Notes under the pieces: model-generated
What the model was told of the DNA's origin: nothing
The model's database searches: none
What the model saw: the letters and a program-made list of their open reading frames with translations, nothing else
Shown here: positions 1 to 9,422 of the stretch, piece after piece
Position numbering within the stretch: position 1 is the stretch's first letter
How the letters are laid out: each line of letters starts with the position of its first letter
Translations under genes and position numbers: made by a program
Assembly: GCA_902984215.1 (NCBI GenBank)
Contig: CADWAF010000772.1
Location: 1 to 31,155 of the forward strand
Source of the DNA: Willaertia magna
Lineage: Eukaryota > Heterolobosea > Eutetramitea > Acrasida > Naegleriidae
Direction of reading: 5' to 3'
DNA: 31,155 nucleotides

Positions 1-1118
1 GCTCAGGATCCATTAAAGCAGGTTTCGCTGGTGATGATTTTCCACTCAAAGTGATACCGTCTGTGACTGGAAAACCAAAGTATCCTATGATTTGTGAAGG
101 TTTATGTCACAAAAAAAGTTGTTTTGTTGGTCAAGAAGCTTTACAAAAAAAAGGAATATTAGAATTAGATTATCCAATACGAAAAGGAGTAATAGAAGAT
201 TGGGATGCTATGGAATGTATTTGGAATGATTTATTTTACAATGAATTAAAAATTGCTCCAGAAGAGAATGCCATTTTGATGACTGACACTTTTTTAAATC
301 CAAAATCAAACAGAGAAAAGATGGTTGAAATATTATTTGAACTATTTCAATCACCTTATATAAATATTACACCACAATCCATTCTTTCCTTAATAGCTTA
401 TGGCAGAACGACTGGTCTAGTTCTGGATTGTGGTGACACTGTCACAACAGCAGTTCCAATTTACGAAGGTTTTTTAATTAAGGAAGGTTTAAATAGAATA
501 GATATTGGTGGAAGAGATTTAACAAAATATTTAATGACAATACTTAAAAAAGAATCGTTTTATAGTTTTTTTACAAATACAGATAAAGAAATAATTAATG
601 AAATGAAACATAAAGTTTGTTTTATTTCAGAAGTGGAGATGAAAACTGACACTTTAATTAACAACAGTTGTAAAAATGAAATAGGGTATGAATTACCAGA
701 TGGAAATATATTAATTAATAATGAAATAAGAACTTCATGCCCTGAATGTTTATTTCAACCAAAACTGTTAGGTTTAGAACTACCAGGTATACATGAATTA
801 ATTTTTGATAGCATAGAAAAGAGTGACATTGACACGAAAAAAGAATTTTGTAAAAACATTTGTTTATCTGGAGGTTCAACACTATTTCAAGGAATAACCG
901 CAAGACTAAAGAATGAATTAAATACACTCTCATCACATCTAACCATGACTGAAAAACGAACAATAGAAATACATTCAGATAGTAGTAGAGAATACTACAG
1001 TTGGATTGGTGGTTCAATATTCGCTTCAACAGGTACTTTTATGATAATGAAACCATGGTTGACTAAAGGACAATATGCAGATGAAGGTATTTCTATTATT
1101 GATAAAATATTTTTTTAA
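1..1118 (+). CDS. Divergent actin-family protein (5' truncated by window edge)
   Basis: The frame is open from nucleotide 3 and runs off the left edge, so the start codon is missing. About 371 residues are visible, and by comparison with actin (about 375 aa) roughly 13 are lost. Visible actin signatures in order are the phosphate-1 loop end (SGSIKAGFAGDD), phosphate-2 (LDCGDTVTTAVPIYEG), the RIDIGGRDLT segment, the ELPDG/CPE-LFQP stretch, the adenosine loop (LSGGSTLFQGI) and the terminal WIGGSIFAS with a final Phe. The fold and nucleotide site therefore look complete, but most other positions differ from conventional actin, which is usually nearly invariant. This is either an actin-related protein or a diverged actin paralogue; I cannot assign an ARP class. 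It would act in the cytoskeleton or nucleus. The next gene starts 70 nt downstream on the same strand. Confidence 0.85.
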   Translation, partial: SGSIKAGFAGDDFPLKVIPSVTGKPKYPMICEGLCHKKSCFVGQEALQKKGILELDYPIRKGVIEDWDAMECIWNDLFYNELKIAPEENAILMTDTFLNPKSNREKMVEILFELFQSPYINITPQSILSLIAYGRTTGLVLDCGDTVTTAVPIYEGFLIKEGLNRIDIGGRDLTKYLMTILKKESFYSFFTNTDKEIINEMKHKVCFISEVEMKTDTLINNSCKNEIGYELPDGNILINNEIRTSCPECLFQPKLLGLELPGIHELIFDSIEKSDIDTKKEFCKNICLSGGSTLFQGITARLKNELNTLSSHLTMTEKRTIEIHSDSSREYYSWIGGSIFASTGTFMIMKPWLTKGQYADEGISIIDKIFF

Positions 1119-1188
1119 AATTTTTATAATTATTTATTAAAAAACCATTGTAACAAATAATTTTTTAAAAAAAATTTTTGAAAAAAAA

Positions 1189-2763
1189 ATGCTAAAGAAA
1201 GCCTTGAAGAGATGTTCATCAAAAATTTCAACTAAAAATAATAATTTTTCATTCATACCATTCGGAAAGTATTTTATTAAAAATAATAATAATAAAATCA
1301 ACAGTTTTATAAATAATAATTATACTTGTCAATACTTTAATATTTCGTTATCTAATAATAATGTTACAATTAATAAACAAGATGAAATCTCAAAAGAAAT
1401 ATTTCAATATGAATCTGAAATTTTATATTTTTTTACACAAAGAGAGAAAATTAATTATTCTCCAGAATTAAAAAATAAATATGAAACTATTGTTTTAAAA
1501 TTATTAAATATTAATATTCCTAAAAATATTACTTTACAACAATCATCTTATTTTATTTCATTATTTTTAATTGAATGTTTACAATTATTTGAATTAGAAA
1601 ATGATAGAGAATTTATTTTAGAAAAAGCTTTTGAAATTTTAAAAATTAGTAAAATTTTAACAAATAATGAAAAATCACAACATTTATCACTTTTTATTCA
1701 TATTGCAACATTAATGAAGAATTTAAATTTAATGAATGAAACATTTAATAATTATTTTGAATTTATTCAAGAATGTTTACAAAAATATAGAAAGAATACA
1801 AATTTACAATTACCTTTACAAATTGATGATATTGTAATTGCATTTTCATGTTCTCCACATATTGGAAAATATTCTGAAATGATTTTATTAGGAGATTTAA
1901 TTGTAAATTATTTTAAAGGTGATTCAATACTTTCAGTTTTGAATGACGATGCAAATACAGAACAACAAATTGATTATTCTGCAATTTATAAATTATTAAA
2001 AGCTTATACCATTAATAATCAATTATTACCATTTATAGATTTAAATAATAACAGTATACTTCAACAATATAAAGTTACTTCATTAACAATGAAGATTGAA
2101 AGTATTAATTTTAATAGTGGAATGCATGATGAAAATGTACAAATCACACAAGAAGGAAATGTTATAGATTCTAATACATTTCCTGAATTATTAGAGTTTG
2201 ATATTCATCGTTGGGGTAATGTAGTTTTATGGTTCCAACAAGTTGTATTATCAGGTATTATTTCCGATAATAAGGTTTATTTATATGGTTATTCTAATGT
2301 TGAAGGGATAGATGATAAGACAAGTAGTGAGGGAGGAAGACATGGAGATATGAGTGTTTTTCTTAAGGAAACTTATGAATTATTAACAGATGAAGAAGAT
2401 AAGGAAAGGGTACGTAAATTAATTGAAGAAGGAAAAGAAGAATTAGCTAGTGAAGTACTTGATTGCGTTATAGAAACACAATTCATTCTTGAAAATACAA
2501 ATTCAAAGGGAGATCCCTTCTCCAATGCAAGCAGTAATACTACAAACAACACTACCATTATTGATAGTAGCATTGTTGACAAGAATCCAACCAATAGTGA
2601 AAATCTTGTTATTGAGGGCAAGAAGATGAATGAACAAGATTCGACTTCTGTAATGAGATGGACAGGTACTCATAAACGTACTGTAACAGAAAAGAGATTA
2701 CATAACGTTACCACAAGACTTGTTATAACATATTCAATAGAAATGACATTAGCTAATATCTAA
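1189..2763 (+). CDS. Unrecognised 524-aa protein, possibly mitochondrial
   Basis: The frame starts at an ATG after a long A-rich leader and ends in TAA. I do not recognise a family. The first 60 or so residues are rich in Lys, Arg, Ser and Asn and have no Asp or Glu, as in a mitochondrial targeting presequence. The middle (about residues 75-350) reads as helix after helix with Leu/Ile/Phe spacing, like an alpha-solenoid, but I cannot make out clear TPR or PPR consensus repeats. Residues near 340-440 are less biased (RWGNVVLWFQQ, a DEEDKERVRKLIEEGKEEL helix), then comes a Ser/Thr/Asn-rich linker. The C-terminus has basic and beta-like character. Codon use matches its neighbours. The coding call is firm because of the length and amino-acid pattern; the function is unknown. 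Confidence 0.75.
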   Translation: MLKKALKRCSSKISTKNNNFSFIPFGKYFIKNNNNKINSFINNNYTCQYFNISLSNNNVTINKQDEISKEIFQYESEILYFFTQREKINYSPELKNKYETIVLKLLNINIPKNITLQQSSYFISLFLIECLQLFELENDREFILEKAFEILKISKILTNNEKSQHLSLFIHIATLMKNLNLMNETFNNYFEFIQECLQKYRKNTNLQLPLQIDDIVIAFSCSPHIGKYSEMILLGDLIVNYFKGDSILSVLNDDANTEQQIDYSAIYKLLKAYTINNQLLPFIDLNNNSILQQYKVTSLTMKIESINFNSGMHDENVQITQEGNVIDSNTFPELLEFDIHRWGNVVLWFQQVVLSGIISDNKVYLYGYSNVEGIDDKTSSEGGRHGDMSVFLKETYELLTDEEDKERVRKLIEEGKEELASEVLDCVIETQFILENTNSKGDPFSNASSNTTNNTTIIDSSIVDKNPTNSENLVIEGKKMNEQDSTSVMRWTGTHKRTVTEKRLHNVTTRLVITYSIEMTLANI

Positions 2764-2997
2764 TTTCCATAAATTCACTTCACCCATTAAACTTGTCTTT
2801 GAATATTGTTTGATGACAACAGCAATTTAAACATGTCAAAAAACTTCCATACTTCATTAAATCAATAAAAAAAAACAAAACAATTAAACAGTAAATTGAA
2901 TAAATTTTCTGTACCAATCAATCAAACCTTCCATCAACATCAATCCACTAACTTTTTTCACTTTTTGAAAAAAATAATTTTTAAATAATAAAATAAA

Positions 2998-3509
2998 ATG
3001 CCAAAGTTAACACCTGAACAATTATCTGATGCTGAAGACGCATTCAAATTATATGATAAAGATAATGACGGAAAGATTCCAATTGATGAACTTGGAAAGT
3101 TATTAAGAGTATGTGGTAAAAATCCAAACTCAAAAGATGTTGAAAGGTAAGTGTCAATTTGATTTATATTTTTATTAAATGTCATTAATCAAGATGTACC
3201 CAAGAAGTTGATCCATCAAAATTAGGATATTTCACTTTTTCACAATTAACTTCATTATTAGAAAATAAAACATTTGTTGCAGATAATGAACAAAGATTAA
3301 GAGAATGTTTCAAGATTTTTGATAAAGATGGAACTGGTATGGCTCCATTAAGTGAAGTACGTTATGCTTTAGTTAATCTAGGAACTGGTCAAGATAATTT
3401 AACAAATGAACAAGCAGATGAAATCTTTAAATATGCAGAGACAGATGATTTGGGTAATGTTAACTATAGCATGTTCATTAATTTCTTAATGGGATCTACT
3501 AAACAATAA
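2998..3509 (+). CDS. Calmodulin-like EF-hand protein, resembling myosin essential light chain (2 exons)
   Basis: The gene has two exons, 2998-3146 and 3194-3509, joined across a 47-nt intron to give 154 residues ending in TAA. It has four EF-hand positions. Loop 1 (DKDNDGKIPIDE) and loop 3 (DKDGTGMAPLSE) have the Asp/Gly/Glu ligand pattern for calcium. Loops 2 and 4 have lost it. The length, the alternating loss of loops and the segments EVRYALVNLG and GNVNYSMFINFLMG resemble myosin essential light chains more than true calmodulin, in which all four loops are intact. The likely role is binding an IQ motif of a myosin heavy chain or another calcium-regulated target in the cytoplasm. A generic calmodulin-like protein is the alternative. 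Confidence 0.88.
3147..3193 (+). other. Spliceosomal intron in EF-hand gene (47 nt)
   Basis: The donor is GTAAGT and the acceptor is CAAG, and the interior is very AT-rich. It interrupts an Arg codon (phase 2). Removing it restores one EF-hand reading frame, and without removal the exon-1 frame ends almost at once. Confidence 0.9.
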
Positions 3510-3775
3510 ATTGTTTAAAACAATTCCATTATTTGTAAAGAAATAAACGATTTGTACATTCCATTAATTGATCTATTTAATTATTCTTTATCAACTGCTT
3601 TCTTCTATTTCACATACTACATGTTGAAAGATTTCCTCTTTTAGCGCAATCAAAAAAATCTTTATGAGCTAATTGTAAATGTATACAATTTTATTAATTA
3701 CAAAAATATACAAAGATAATAATTATTGTTGTTACTGTAATGAATGGTAGTGGTTGTATACTATAAATCAATTGA

Positions 3776-4546
3776 TTAATCCTTTTCAGCTAATGCAGTT
3801 AATACTTGATCAATTTCTTCAGTAGACAATACTTTAAATTTACGATTATCAGAAGTAGAAACTACACAAACTTCAATATCACTTGATTTTAATTCTGAAC
3901 TTAAAACATTTTGTAAACTACTAACAGCTAATTGAAGAGTTTCTTGATAACTTAAAACACATTCACCAGAATCTTCAGATTTTTTAATATCTTTTAATTT
4001 CTTTTCTAAAAAGTTTTGTGCTTCAGTTTCCTTTTGACCAGCACCAACAGCGAAATAACCTGCATAATAACCTGCTGGATCAATCTTATATAATTGTGGT
4101 TCATTTGTATCTTCATCAATACCTATTAACATCATAACAACACCTTGTGGTCTTATACCTGCGTATTGAGTAAATAATTGAGCAAAATCTGCCATCTTTT
4201 TAGCTAAGAAAGAAGGTGGAATTGCATAACCAAAGGTAAATTCAAACTTTGCAGCTTCTTGTCTTGCTCTTTGTACTAATACTCTAGCATCTGCAATTCT
4301 ACCAGTCATGATACATCCGATATGATCTGTTAGTTTAAATACATTGGTTACGGTTTCAGGCTTAAGTAATTTATCTGGAACTTTCTTTTGGGTTACAATA
4401 CAACAGGAATCCTTTCCTCTAATACCGATGGTGGTAATACCTGGCGTTTTCACAGCCTTAAAAGCATATTCAACTTGATATAATCTACCTTCTGGTGAAA
4501 AGACTGTAATAAATCGATCGTAACCTGCTGAAGAACCACGAGACAT
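3776..4546 (-). CDS. PSMA6: 20S proteasome subunit alpha type-6 (alpha1)
   Basis: A 256-aa protein of normal length for a proteasome alpha subunit, starting at an ATG with an A-rich leader. The N-terminal signature runs SRGSSAGYDRFITVFSPEGR then LYQVEYAFKAV, the alpha-ring gate segment typical of the alpha1 (PSMA6, yeast Scl1) class. The segments QKKVPDKLL, IGCIMTGRIADAR, VQRARQEAAKF and DPAGYYAGYFAVGAG also match that class. Alpha subunits have no catalytic Thr and form the outer ring that gates substrate entry and docks the 19S cap. It is divergent from the D-serine dehydratase-like gene, with 169 nt between the starts. Codon use is biased toward a small set, as expected of a well-expressed housekeeping gene. 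Confidence 0.97.
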   Translation of the reverse strand: MSRGSSAGYDRFITVFSPEGRLYQVEYAFKAVKTPGITTIGIRGKDSCCIVTQKKVPDKLLKPETVTNVFKLTDHIGCIMTGRIADARVLVQRARQEAAKFEFTFGYAIPPSFLAKKMADFAQLFTQYAGIRPQGVVMMLIGIDEDTNEPQLYKIDPAGYYAGYFAVGAGQKETEAQNFLEKKLKDIKKSEDSGECVLSYQETLQLAVSSLQNVLSSELKSSDIEVCVVSTSDNRKFKVLSTEEIDQVLTALAEKD

Positions 4547-4715
4547 TTTTTTTTATGATTTATTTTTAAAACATGATTTCCAAGCCAAGTTTTTATTTTC
4601 AAAGCCTTTTGCAGTCTTTCAATTTTTAATTTATTTAAATAATATTTAAAAGAATTAATGTTTTAAATTAACGTTAGATATAAATATTGGTAATCATTTA
4701 ATAATCACACAATTC

Positions 4716-6008
4716 ATGGTGGAAGTGGTTAAGAAGAGAAGTTTTAAATTATTTAAATTATTCATTACAAAAAAAATGATAAAAAAGCAAAATAAGATTT
4801 TATCTTCGGGATTACATTTATTGAAATTAAATCAAAAGAGACAAATGAAAAATTATTCAACCATTATTCAAACTTTAGAAGATATTAGAACCCCTGCATT
4901 TATCGTAGATTTAGAAAAAGTAACAAATAATTGTAATAGAATGATTGAAAAGTCTAAAAAGTTTAACTTGTCACTAAGACCTCATGTTAAGACCCATAAA
5001 ACAATTCAAGGAGCTTTACTTCAAACCAATAATATTGATAAAAAGATTGTTGTTTCCACTTTATCAGAAGCTAACTTCTTTTCAGAACAATTTAATGACA
5101 TTCATTATGCCGTTCCAATAACAAGTAATGAAAAGTTATATCAAGTATTAGATTTAACTAAAAAAGTTGAAAAATTTCACATTGAAGTTGATAATGAACA
5201 TGCTTTTAAATTAATAGAAAATTTTGCTAAACTTAATAACGTTAAATTTAATTTATTTGTTCAAGTGGATAGTGGTCAACATAGAGTTGGATTAGATCCA
5301 AATGATGAATCCTCTATTTCTTTAATTAAACAAATTATTAATTCTCCATTTGTTTCATTCTCAGGATTATACACCCACGCTGGACATTCCTATAGTTGTA
5401 AAGGAGAAGATGAGATTAGAAATATTGCAAAACAAGAGGCAAATGCTGTATCTAATTTTGCCAATCAAATTAAAGAAAAGTTAGGTTATAAAGTGAAAAC
5501 GGTGGCAGTAGGATCAACCCCTACTTGTTCTATTGGTGATGAAAGGGTTTGGTCTAATAGTAGTTTAGTTAATGAAATTCATCCTGGAAATTATGTGTTT
5601 TATGATTATATGCAAACAAAAATTGGAAGTTGTACATTAGATGATTGTTCTAGTTATGTGTTATCTACAATTATTGGAGTTAAACCAAAATTAAATCAAT
5701 TTACAATAGATGCTGGTGCTTTATCATTAAGTAAAGATATAGGTGTTAGTGACAATAATAACAATGAATTTTCTTATGGTTACATTATGGAAGATGATAA
5801 ATTAAAAATTACTGGATTAACACAAGAAATTGGAATTGTGTCAAGCAGTCAACCAATTGATTTTGAGAAATTTAACATTGGAAAGAGAATTAGAATTATT
5901 CCAAATCACTCTTGCCTTTCAGCTGCTCTCTTTGAAGAATATCAAATAATTAACAACAGTAAAGAAAATACGATTATAGATCAATGGAAACCAAACAGAG
6001 GGTGGTAA
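4716..6008 (+). CDS. DSD1: D-serine dehydratase-like PLP/zinc enzyme
   Basis: A 430-aa protein of the alanine-racemase-fold (fold type III PLP) family that holds eukaryotic D-serine dehydratase and D-threonine aldolase. The PLP lysine is in RPHVKTHK (Lys92). Further signatures are DSGQHRVGL, the GLYTHAGHSY strand and AVGSTPTCS. The C-terminal NHSC motif gives His398 and Cys400, the zinc-ligand pair of yeast and vertebrate D-serine dehydratases. The expected reaction is D-serine to pyruvate and ammonia. D-threonine aldolase is the main alternative and cannot be excluded by eye. The first 43 residues are basic and extra to the family. Met21 or Met44 are possible starts, or this is an organelle-targeting extension. 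The gene ends in TAA and is divergent from PSMA6. Confidence 0.88.
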   Translation: MVEVVKKRSFKLFKLFITKKMIKKQNKILSSGLHLLKLNQKRQMKNYSTIIQTLEDIRTPAFIVDLEKVTNNCNRMIEKSKKFNLSLRPHVKTHKTIQGALLQTNNIDKKIVVSTLSEANFFSEQFNDIHYAVPITSNEKLYQVLDLTKKVEKFHIEVDNEHAFKLIENFAKLNNVKFNLFVQVDSGQHRVGLDPNDESSISLIKQIINSPFVSFSGLYTHAGHSYSCKGEDEIRNIAKQEANAVSNFANQIKEKLGYKVKTVAVGSTPTCSIGDERVWSNSSLVNEIHPGNYVFYDYMQTKIGSCTLDDCSSYVLSTIIGVKPKLNQFTIDAGALSLSKDIGVSDNNNNEFSYGYIMEDDKLKITGLTQEIGIVSSSQPIDFEKFNIGKRIRIIPNHSCLSAALFEEYQIINNSKENTIIDQWKPNRGW

Positions 6009-6209
6009 ACAAATTAACAATGAGCCTTTGCTTTTGGTATTAAACTAGTTCACTATTTGGAATTTGTGTTGTGAATCCTTTCCCACTACAGAGCGATTAT
6101 TGTTTTCACTGTCTGTCACAAATAATGCGAAAGTAAACTGTTAAAAGAAAAAAACATACGTTTTGGTATTATTAAAAAAAGTACATAAAGTAACGAATTG
6201 TCAACAACA

Positions 6210-8663
6210 ATGTTTACACGGAAGACAATACACAAGAAAGTAGTTAGCTTTACCTTCAGTGATGATTTAGATATTGCTTCGGATTGTAGTAGTACGAATA
6301 GTAATAACACTCCATTAGCATCTCCTTCTAGTACATTTGAAACAACACCATTAACAACACAACCTTCTACTATTACTAATAACGTATCTCCAAGGTCATC
6401 CTCAAGCCCAATAAATATTGTGAATGTCAGCCATCCATTTAAAGCGTCGTCATACAACGACAGTCCACTGTCCTACAAAGGAATGAGTAACCTTGTGATG
6501 TCTTTAGGAATAAACAAAGGCCGAAAAGAGGAAAAAAGGATTTCAAAGCAGCAACAGTCGTTATTGCATTTCGAAGAAGGAAAAAACAATATGCAAAATA
6601 GCAATAATAATATAACAATAGAACAGCAACAACAACAACATAATAATAATAACAACGATAATTTCTTTTTATCTTCTTCATTAGTTGTAGGGATGATGGC
6701 ACATTCACCTGTTACTCAAATACATAACTTTTCACTTCCAACAAGTTTTATAAAAGAGAATAATGCAAATCAAAATAATAGTGACAATAGAATGACAATA
6801 GTAATTGAAGATGAAGAAGAATATGAAGATGAAATGAATAAACAACGTACAATTTCAATTGAGACATTACATTCAATGACTTTTCAAATGGTTATGGAAA
6901 ATTATACACTACGTAAATTATTTAAAAACTATTTAATAGATCAACAAAATCCAGAACCAATGTACTTTTTAGATGCTATTCAATCCTTTTTAAAGAAACA
7001 TTCCCCTAATAATAATGTCAACACTAACAATAATAGAAAAGTAGTAAATAATAATAGTGAGAATAACAACTCTATTGAGGGTGAAGAAGAAAGTACAAAA
7101 CAAGAAGAAGAAGAAGAACAGATAATAACACCAATAATAAATATATCAAGTATTGAATGGGAAAGATTTATAAAAGAATTAAAAGAAAGTATAATAGATA
7201 AATATTTAGTTGTTGGAAGTGATTTTGAATTAAATATTTCATCTAAATTAAGAAGTGGATTAATTTTAAAAATGTCAAATATACATCAATTTATTGAATT
7301 AATAAAACAATCAGAAAGACCATCAAATAGAAAACAAAATTCTTTAACTAAACATTGGTCTAATAATAGTCAAAAGAATTTAAATAATAACACAGATATA
7401 GTTAATAATAATGTAGAGATTACAAATTCACCCATTCAACAAATAGTGAATAGTGATTTAATGGATATGTCACCCAATAATAATAGTGCTGGTGTTAGTG
7501 GTAATAATTTAATGTCAGTTGATTCATTACAAACTAAAATTAAAACATTTAAAGATTGTATTGATTATATACTTGGTAATATTATTTCAAATGTAAATAT
7601 TCAATTAAAAGAAGAAATGTTTTCTACTTTTAAATCAGAAATAATACATTGTAGTCAAAGTATTGTAAATTCTTATAATACATTAACAAGTAATATAAAT
7701 ACACAAATAGATATAGATTTATTAAGTGAAAGAATGGCATCAAAAAGTGATAATCTATCCTCAACAGGTAGTTTCTCAAGTAATAATTACTCGCCACGAT
7801 CTGTAGGGAACTATTCACCAAGATCAACAAACTTCTTTTTTAGTGGTAATAATAACAGTAGTAGTATTATTAGTAATAATAATAATACAACAACTAATAG
7901 TAGTAGTAATAGTATTTTAAGTAATAATACGGACGAGACGAATAGTGGTGGTGCGTTTAGTGAGATAACGACAACTGTCGTAGATAATAATAATGGCGGG
8001 AAGTTTAGTAAATTATCAAAATTGAAAAAGACACTTTCACAAAAGTTTTTTAGTAAAAAGAATTATAATTTAAAGTTTGTTCAAAATAAGGATATGCCAA
8101 ATTGGTCTGTTACTGAATTTTGTTTATATTTAGAAAGTCAACCTGAATTTAAACATTTATCAAATTTATTTAAACAAGAAAATATTAATGGTAAGAAATA
8201 TAATGCACTTTCAGATGAAGAATTATTAAAATTAATTCCTGAATATAGTATAAGAAGTTCTTTACAAAATTCTTTACAAAAAATAGCAAAAGAATATAAA
8301 AAGTTTTCTTGTAGTTTTTCTTTAAAAGAATCTACAGCAAGTAGTGGTAGTAAGGTGAATACATTTATCTTGATAAAATCAACAATTCATTCTAAAGCAA
8401 ATGGTTCTTTCCAACAAACATTTTTCTTACCAAAAGATGTATTCCAATCTTTAAAACGATTAGAAGAGGAGATTAAAAAGGAAATTATTGCTTCTTTACA
8501 AAAGAAATGGAATGTATTAAAATGTGATAAATTTACATTATCTTTTGAAGTGAATGAAGGAAAAGAACATTTAGCAAAGAATGATTCTGAATTGAAAAAG
8601 ATAGTACAAAATGAATTGAAAGGAAAGACATTATATAAGATGAAAATTGAATTTGTAAATTAA
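6210..8663 (+). CDS. RGS (interrupted)-SAM protein with possible C-terminal PB1 domain
   Basis: The first ATG is at 6210 and gives 817 residues; an upstream TTG four codons earlier is not a credible start. Residues about 216-245 (TFQMVMENYTLRKLFKNYL) look like the first RGS helices. They are followed by Asn/Glu-rich inserts, a middle RGS piece near 315-360 (IIDKYLVVGSDFELNIS), another insert, and the last RGS helices near 445-480. Residues about 629-700 form a SAM domain (NWSVTEFCLYL, NINGKKYNALSDEELLKL). The last 100 residues alternate strand and helix and end LYKMKIEFVN with an acidic D/E-containing loop, compatible with PB1 but unproven. The rest is Asn/Ser-rich linker. The likely role is a cytoplasmic G-alpha regulator or scaffold. 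It is convergent with a second RGS gene at 9423. Confidence 0.82.
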   Translation: MFTRKTIHKKVVSFTFSDDLDIASDCSSTNSNNTPLASPSSTFETTPLTTQPSTITNNVSPRSSSSPINIVNVSHPFKASSYNDSPLSYKGMSNLVMSLGINKGRKEEKRISKQQQSLLHFEEGKNNMQNSNNNITIEQQQQQHNNNNNDNFFLSSSLVVGMMAHSPVTQIHNFSLPTSFIKENNANQNNSDNRMTIVIEDEEEYEDEMNKQRTISIETLHSMTFQMVMENYTLRKLFKNYLIDQQNPEPMYFLDAIQSFLKKHSPNNNVNTNNNRKVVNNNSENNNSIEGEEESTKQEEEEEQIITPIINISSIEWERFIKELKESIIDKYLVVGSDFELNISSKLRSGLILKMSNIHQFIELIKQSERPSNRKQNSLTKHWSNNSQKNLNNNTDIVNNNVEITNSPIQQIVNSDLMDMSPNNNSAGVSGNNLMSVDSLQTKIKTFKDCIDYILGNIISNVNIQLKEEMFSTFKSEIIHCSQSIVNSYNTLTSNINTQIDIDLLSERMASKSDNLSSTGSFSSNNYSPRSVGNYSPRSTNFFFSGNNNSSSIISNNNNTTTNSSSNSILSNNTDETNSGGAFSEITTTVVDNNNGGKFSKLSKLKKTLSQKFFSKKNYNLKFVQNKDMPNWSVTEFCLYLESQPEFKHLSNLFKQENINGKKYNALSDEELLKLIPEYSIRSSLQNSLQKIAKEYKKFSCSFSLKESTASSGSKVNTFILIKSTIHSKANGSFQQTFFLPKDVFQSLKRLEEEIKKEIIASLQKKWNVLKCDKFTLSFEVNEGKEHLAKNDSELKKIVQNELKGKTLYKMKIEFVN

Positions 8664-8880
8664 ATGAATTATAGATTATGTTACCTTTGATAAACAACAA
8701 ATTTGAAAAGTGGTCAATTTTAACATTGTTTAATCTTTAAAACAATGTTTTGACAAGATAGAGTATTGAACTAACTATTCCTATTTGTAATGGAATAAAG
8801 TAATCTAATACTTTGTGAAATGTTGGATTGTGTTGCTATTATTGACAATTAATTCAAAAGATTTAATATCCCCAAAATGT

Positions 8881-8939
8881 TATCGTGCGTAAGGACTGAT
8901 GAATTAGCTTGGATAATTCATTAGCAGAAACAGACGATA
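8881..8939 (+). ncRNA. Candidate structured RNA, hairpin A
   Basis: A 6-bp outer stem TATCGT/ACGATA (8881-8886 with 8934-8939) encloses an internal loop. Above it is an upper stem CTG-ATGAATTA (8896-8906) paired with TAATTCAT-TAG-CAG (8914-8927; the TAG is bulged), closed by a 7-nt loop. The 5' internal loop contains TAAGGA immediately before the upper stem, as in hairpin B. The layout of lower stem, asymmetric loop and upper stem resembles an H/ACA guide hairpin, but there is no convincing H or ACA box at the correct distance. The strand is assumed; the reverse complement also folds. Confidence 0.3.
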
Positions 8940-9124
8940 TTAATTAATTAATTTAAAGAAACACCATTATGAATAGCCTTTTTATTAAAAACAATTCATT
9001 GGAGTTGGTGTAAATTATATGTACAATTATCTTCCCTGCTTTTCTCCCGCCAAAATACACTTATTTTTTAAATCTTGAAAAGTTATGGTTATGAAAAAAA
9101 TTGAATTTTAAAAAGATATCTTCT

Positions 9125-9174
9125 TGCACTAAGGACTTACTCCATCTGGTTATCAGAAGGTAAGCAGTGATGCA
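9125..9174 (+). ncRNA. Candidate structured RNA, hairpin B
   Basis: A short outer stem TGCA/TGCA (9125-9128 with 9171-9174) encloses an internal loop CTAAGGA/CAGTGA. Above it is CTTAC/GTAAG (9136-9140 with 9160-9164) and a terminal CTG/CAG stem (9146-9148 with 9154-9156). It shares the word TAAGGACT (9130-9137) with hairpin A (8890-8897) in the same structural place, and AGCAG follows the upper stem in both. The stems are short, so this is weak alone; the match to hairpin A is the reason to list it. Confidence 0.25.
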
Positions 9175-9422
9175 TGGCCGAAACTACCTATAAATCACAT
9201 ACAAATAACATTGCATTATTGAAGAATGCAACATTGGTTGATGCAATTAGAAACGCTGTTCATGCAATGTTTCCCAAAGGAAACGTAAAATGATGTGATC
9301 AAAAAACTGTAGTATTATGGTTGCCAACAAAATTAAATCAGCAAAATACCTTCAATAATCACAATTTCTTTATTTTTATAATAAATAAATTTTTTAATGC
9401 AATTTTTATTTACAACGATCGC

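Larger units (their letters stand above)
8664..9422. other. 759-nt intergenic gap between convergent RGS genes
   Basis: No credible protein frame is present on either strand. This is the longest gene-free stretch in the window although it lies between two 3' ends, where other pairs here are separated by 11-31 nt, by 231-266 nt, or overlap. It contains two similar hairpins (8881-8939 and 9125-9174), simple hairpins at 9211-9231 (TTGCATT/AATGCAA) and 9269-9284 (GTTTCC/GGAAAC), and a CCCGCCAAAA word at 9046-9055 that reads as an E2F-like TTTTGGCGGG on the other strand. Non-coding RNA genes are a reasonable suspicion. Confidence 0.6.

Noticed and set aside
6473..6708. Cys/Tyr/Leu-rich minus-strand frames near 6.5 kb
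   Set aside because: They mirror CAA/AAT repeats of the RGS-SAM gene and have no credible protein composition.
8896..8902. Box C/D snoRNA: CTGATGA resembles a C box
   Set aside because: No D box CTGA with a terminal stem at a suitable distance; the C box itself is base-paired.
8896..8930. Hammerhead ribozyme: CTGATGA (8896-8902) followed by GAAA (8927-8930)
   Set aside because: The sequence between the two words does not form the required stem II from its ends, and the CTGATGA itself is part of another helix. No cleavage-site strand fits stem III.
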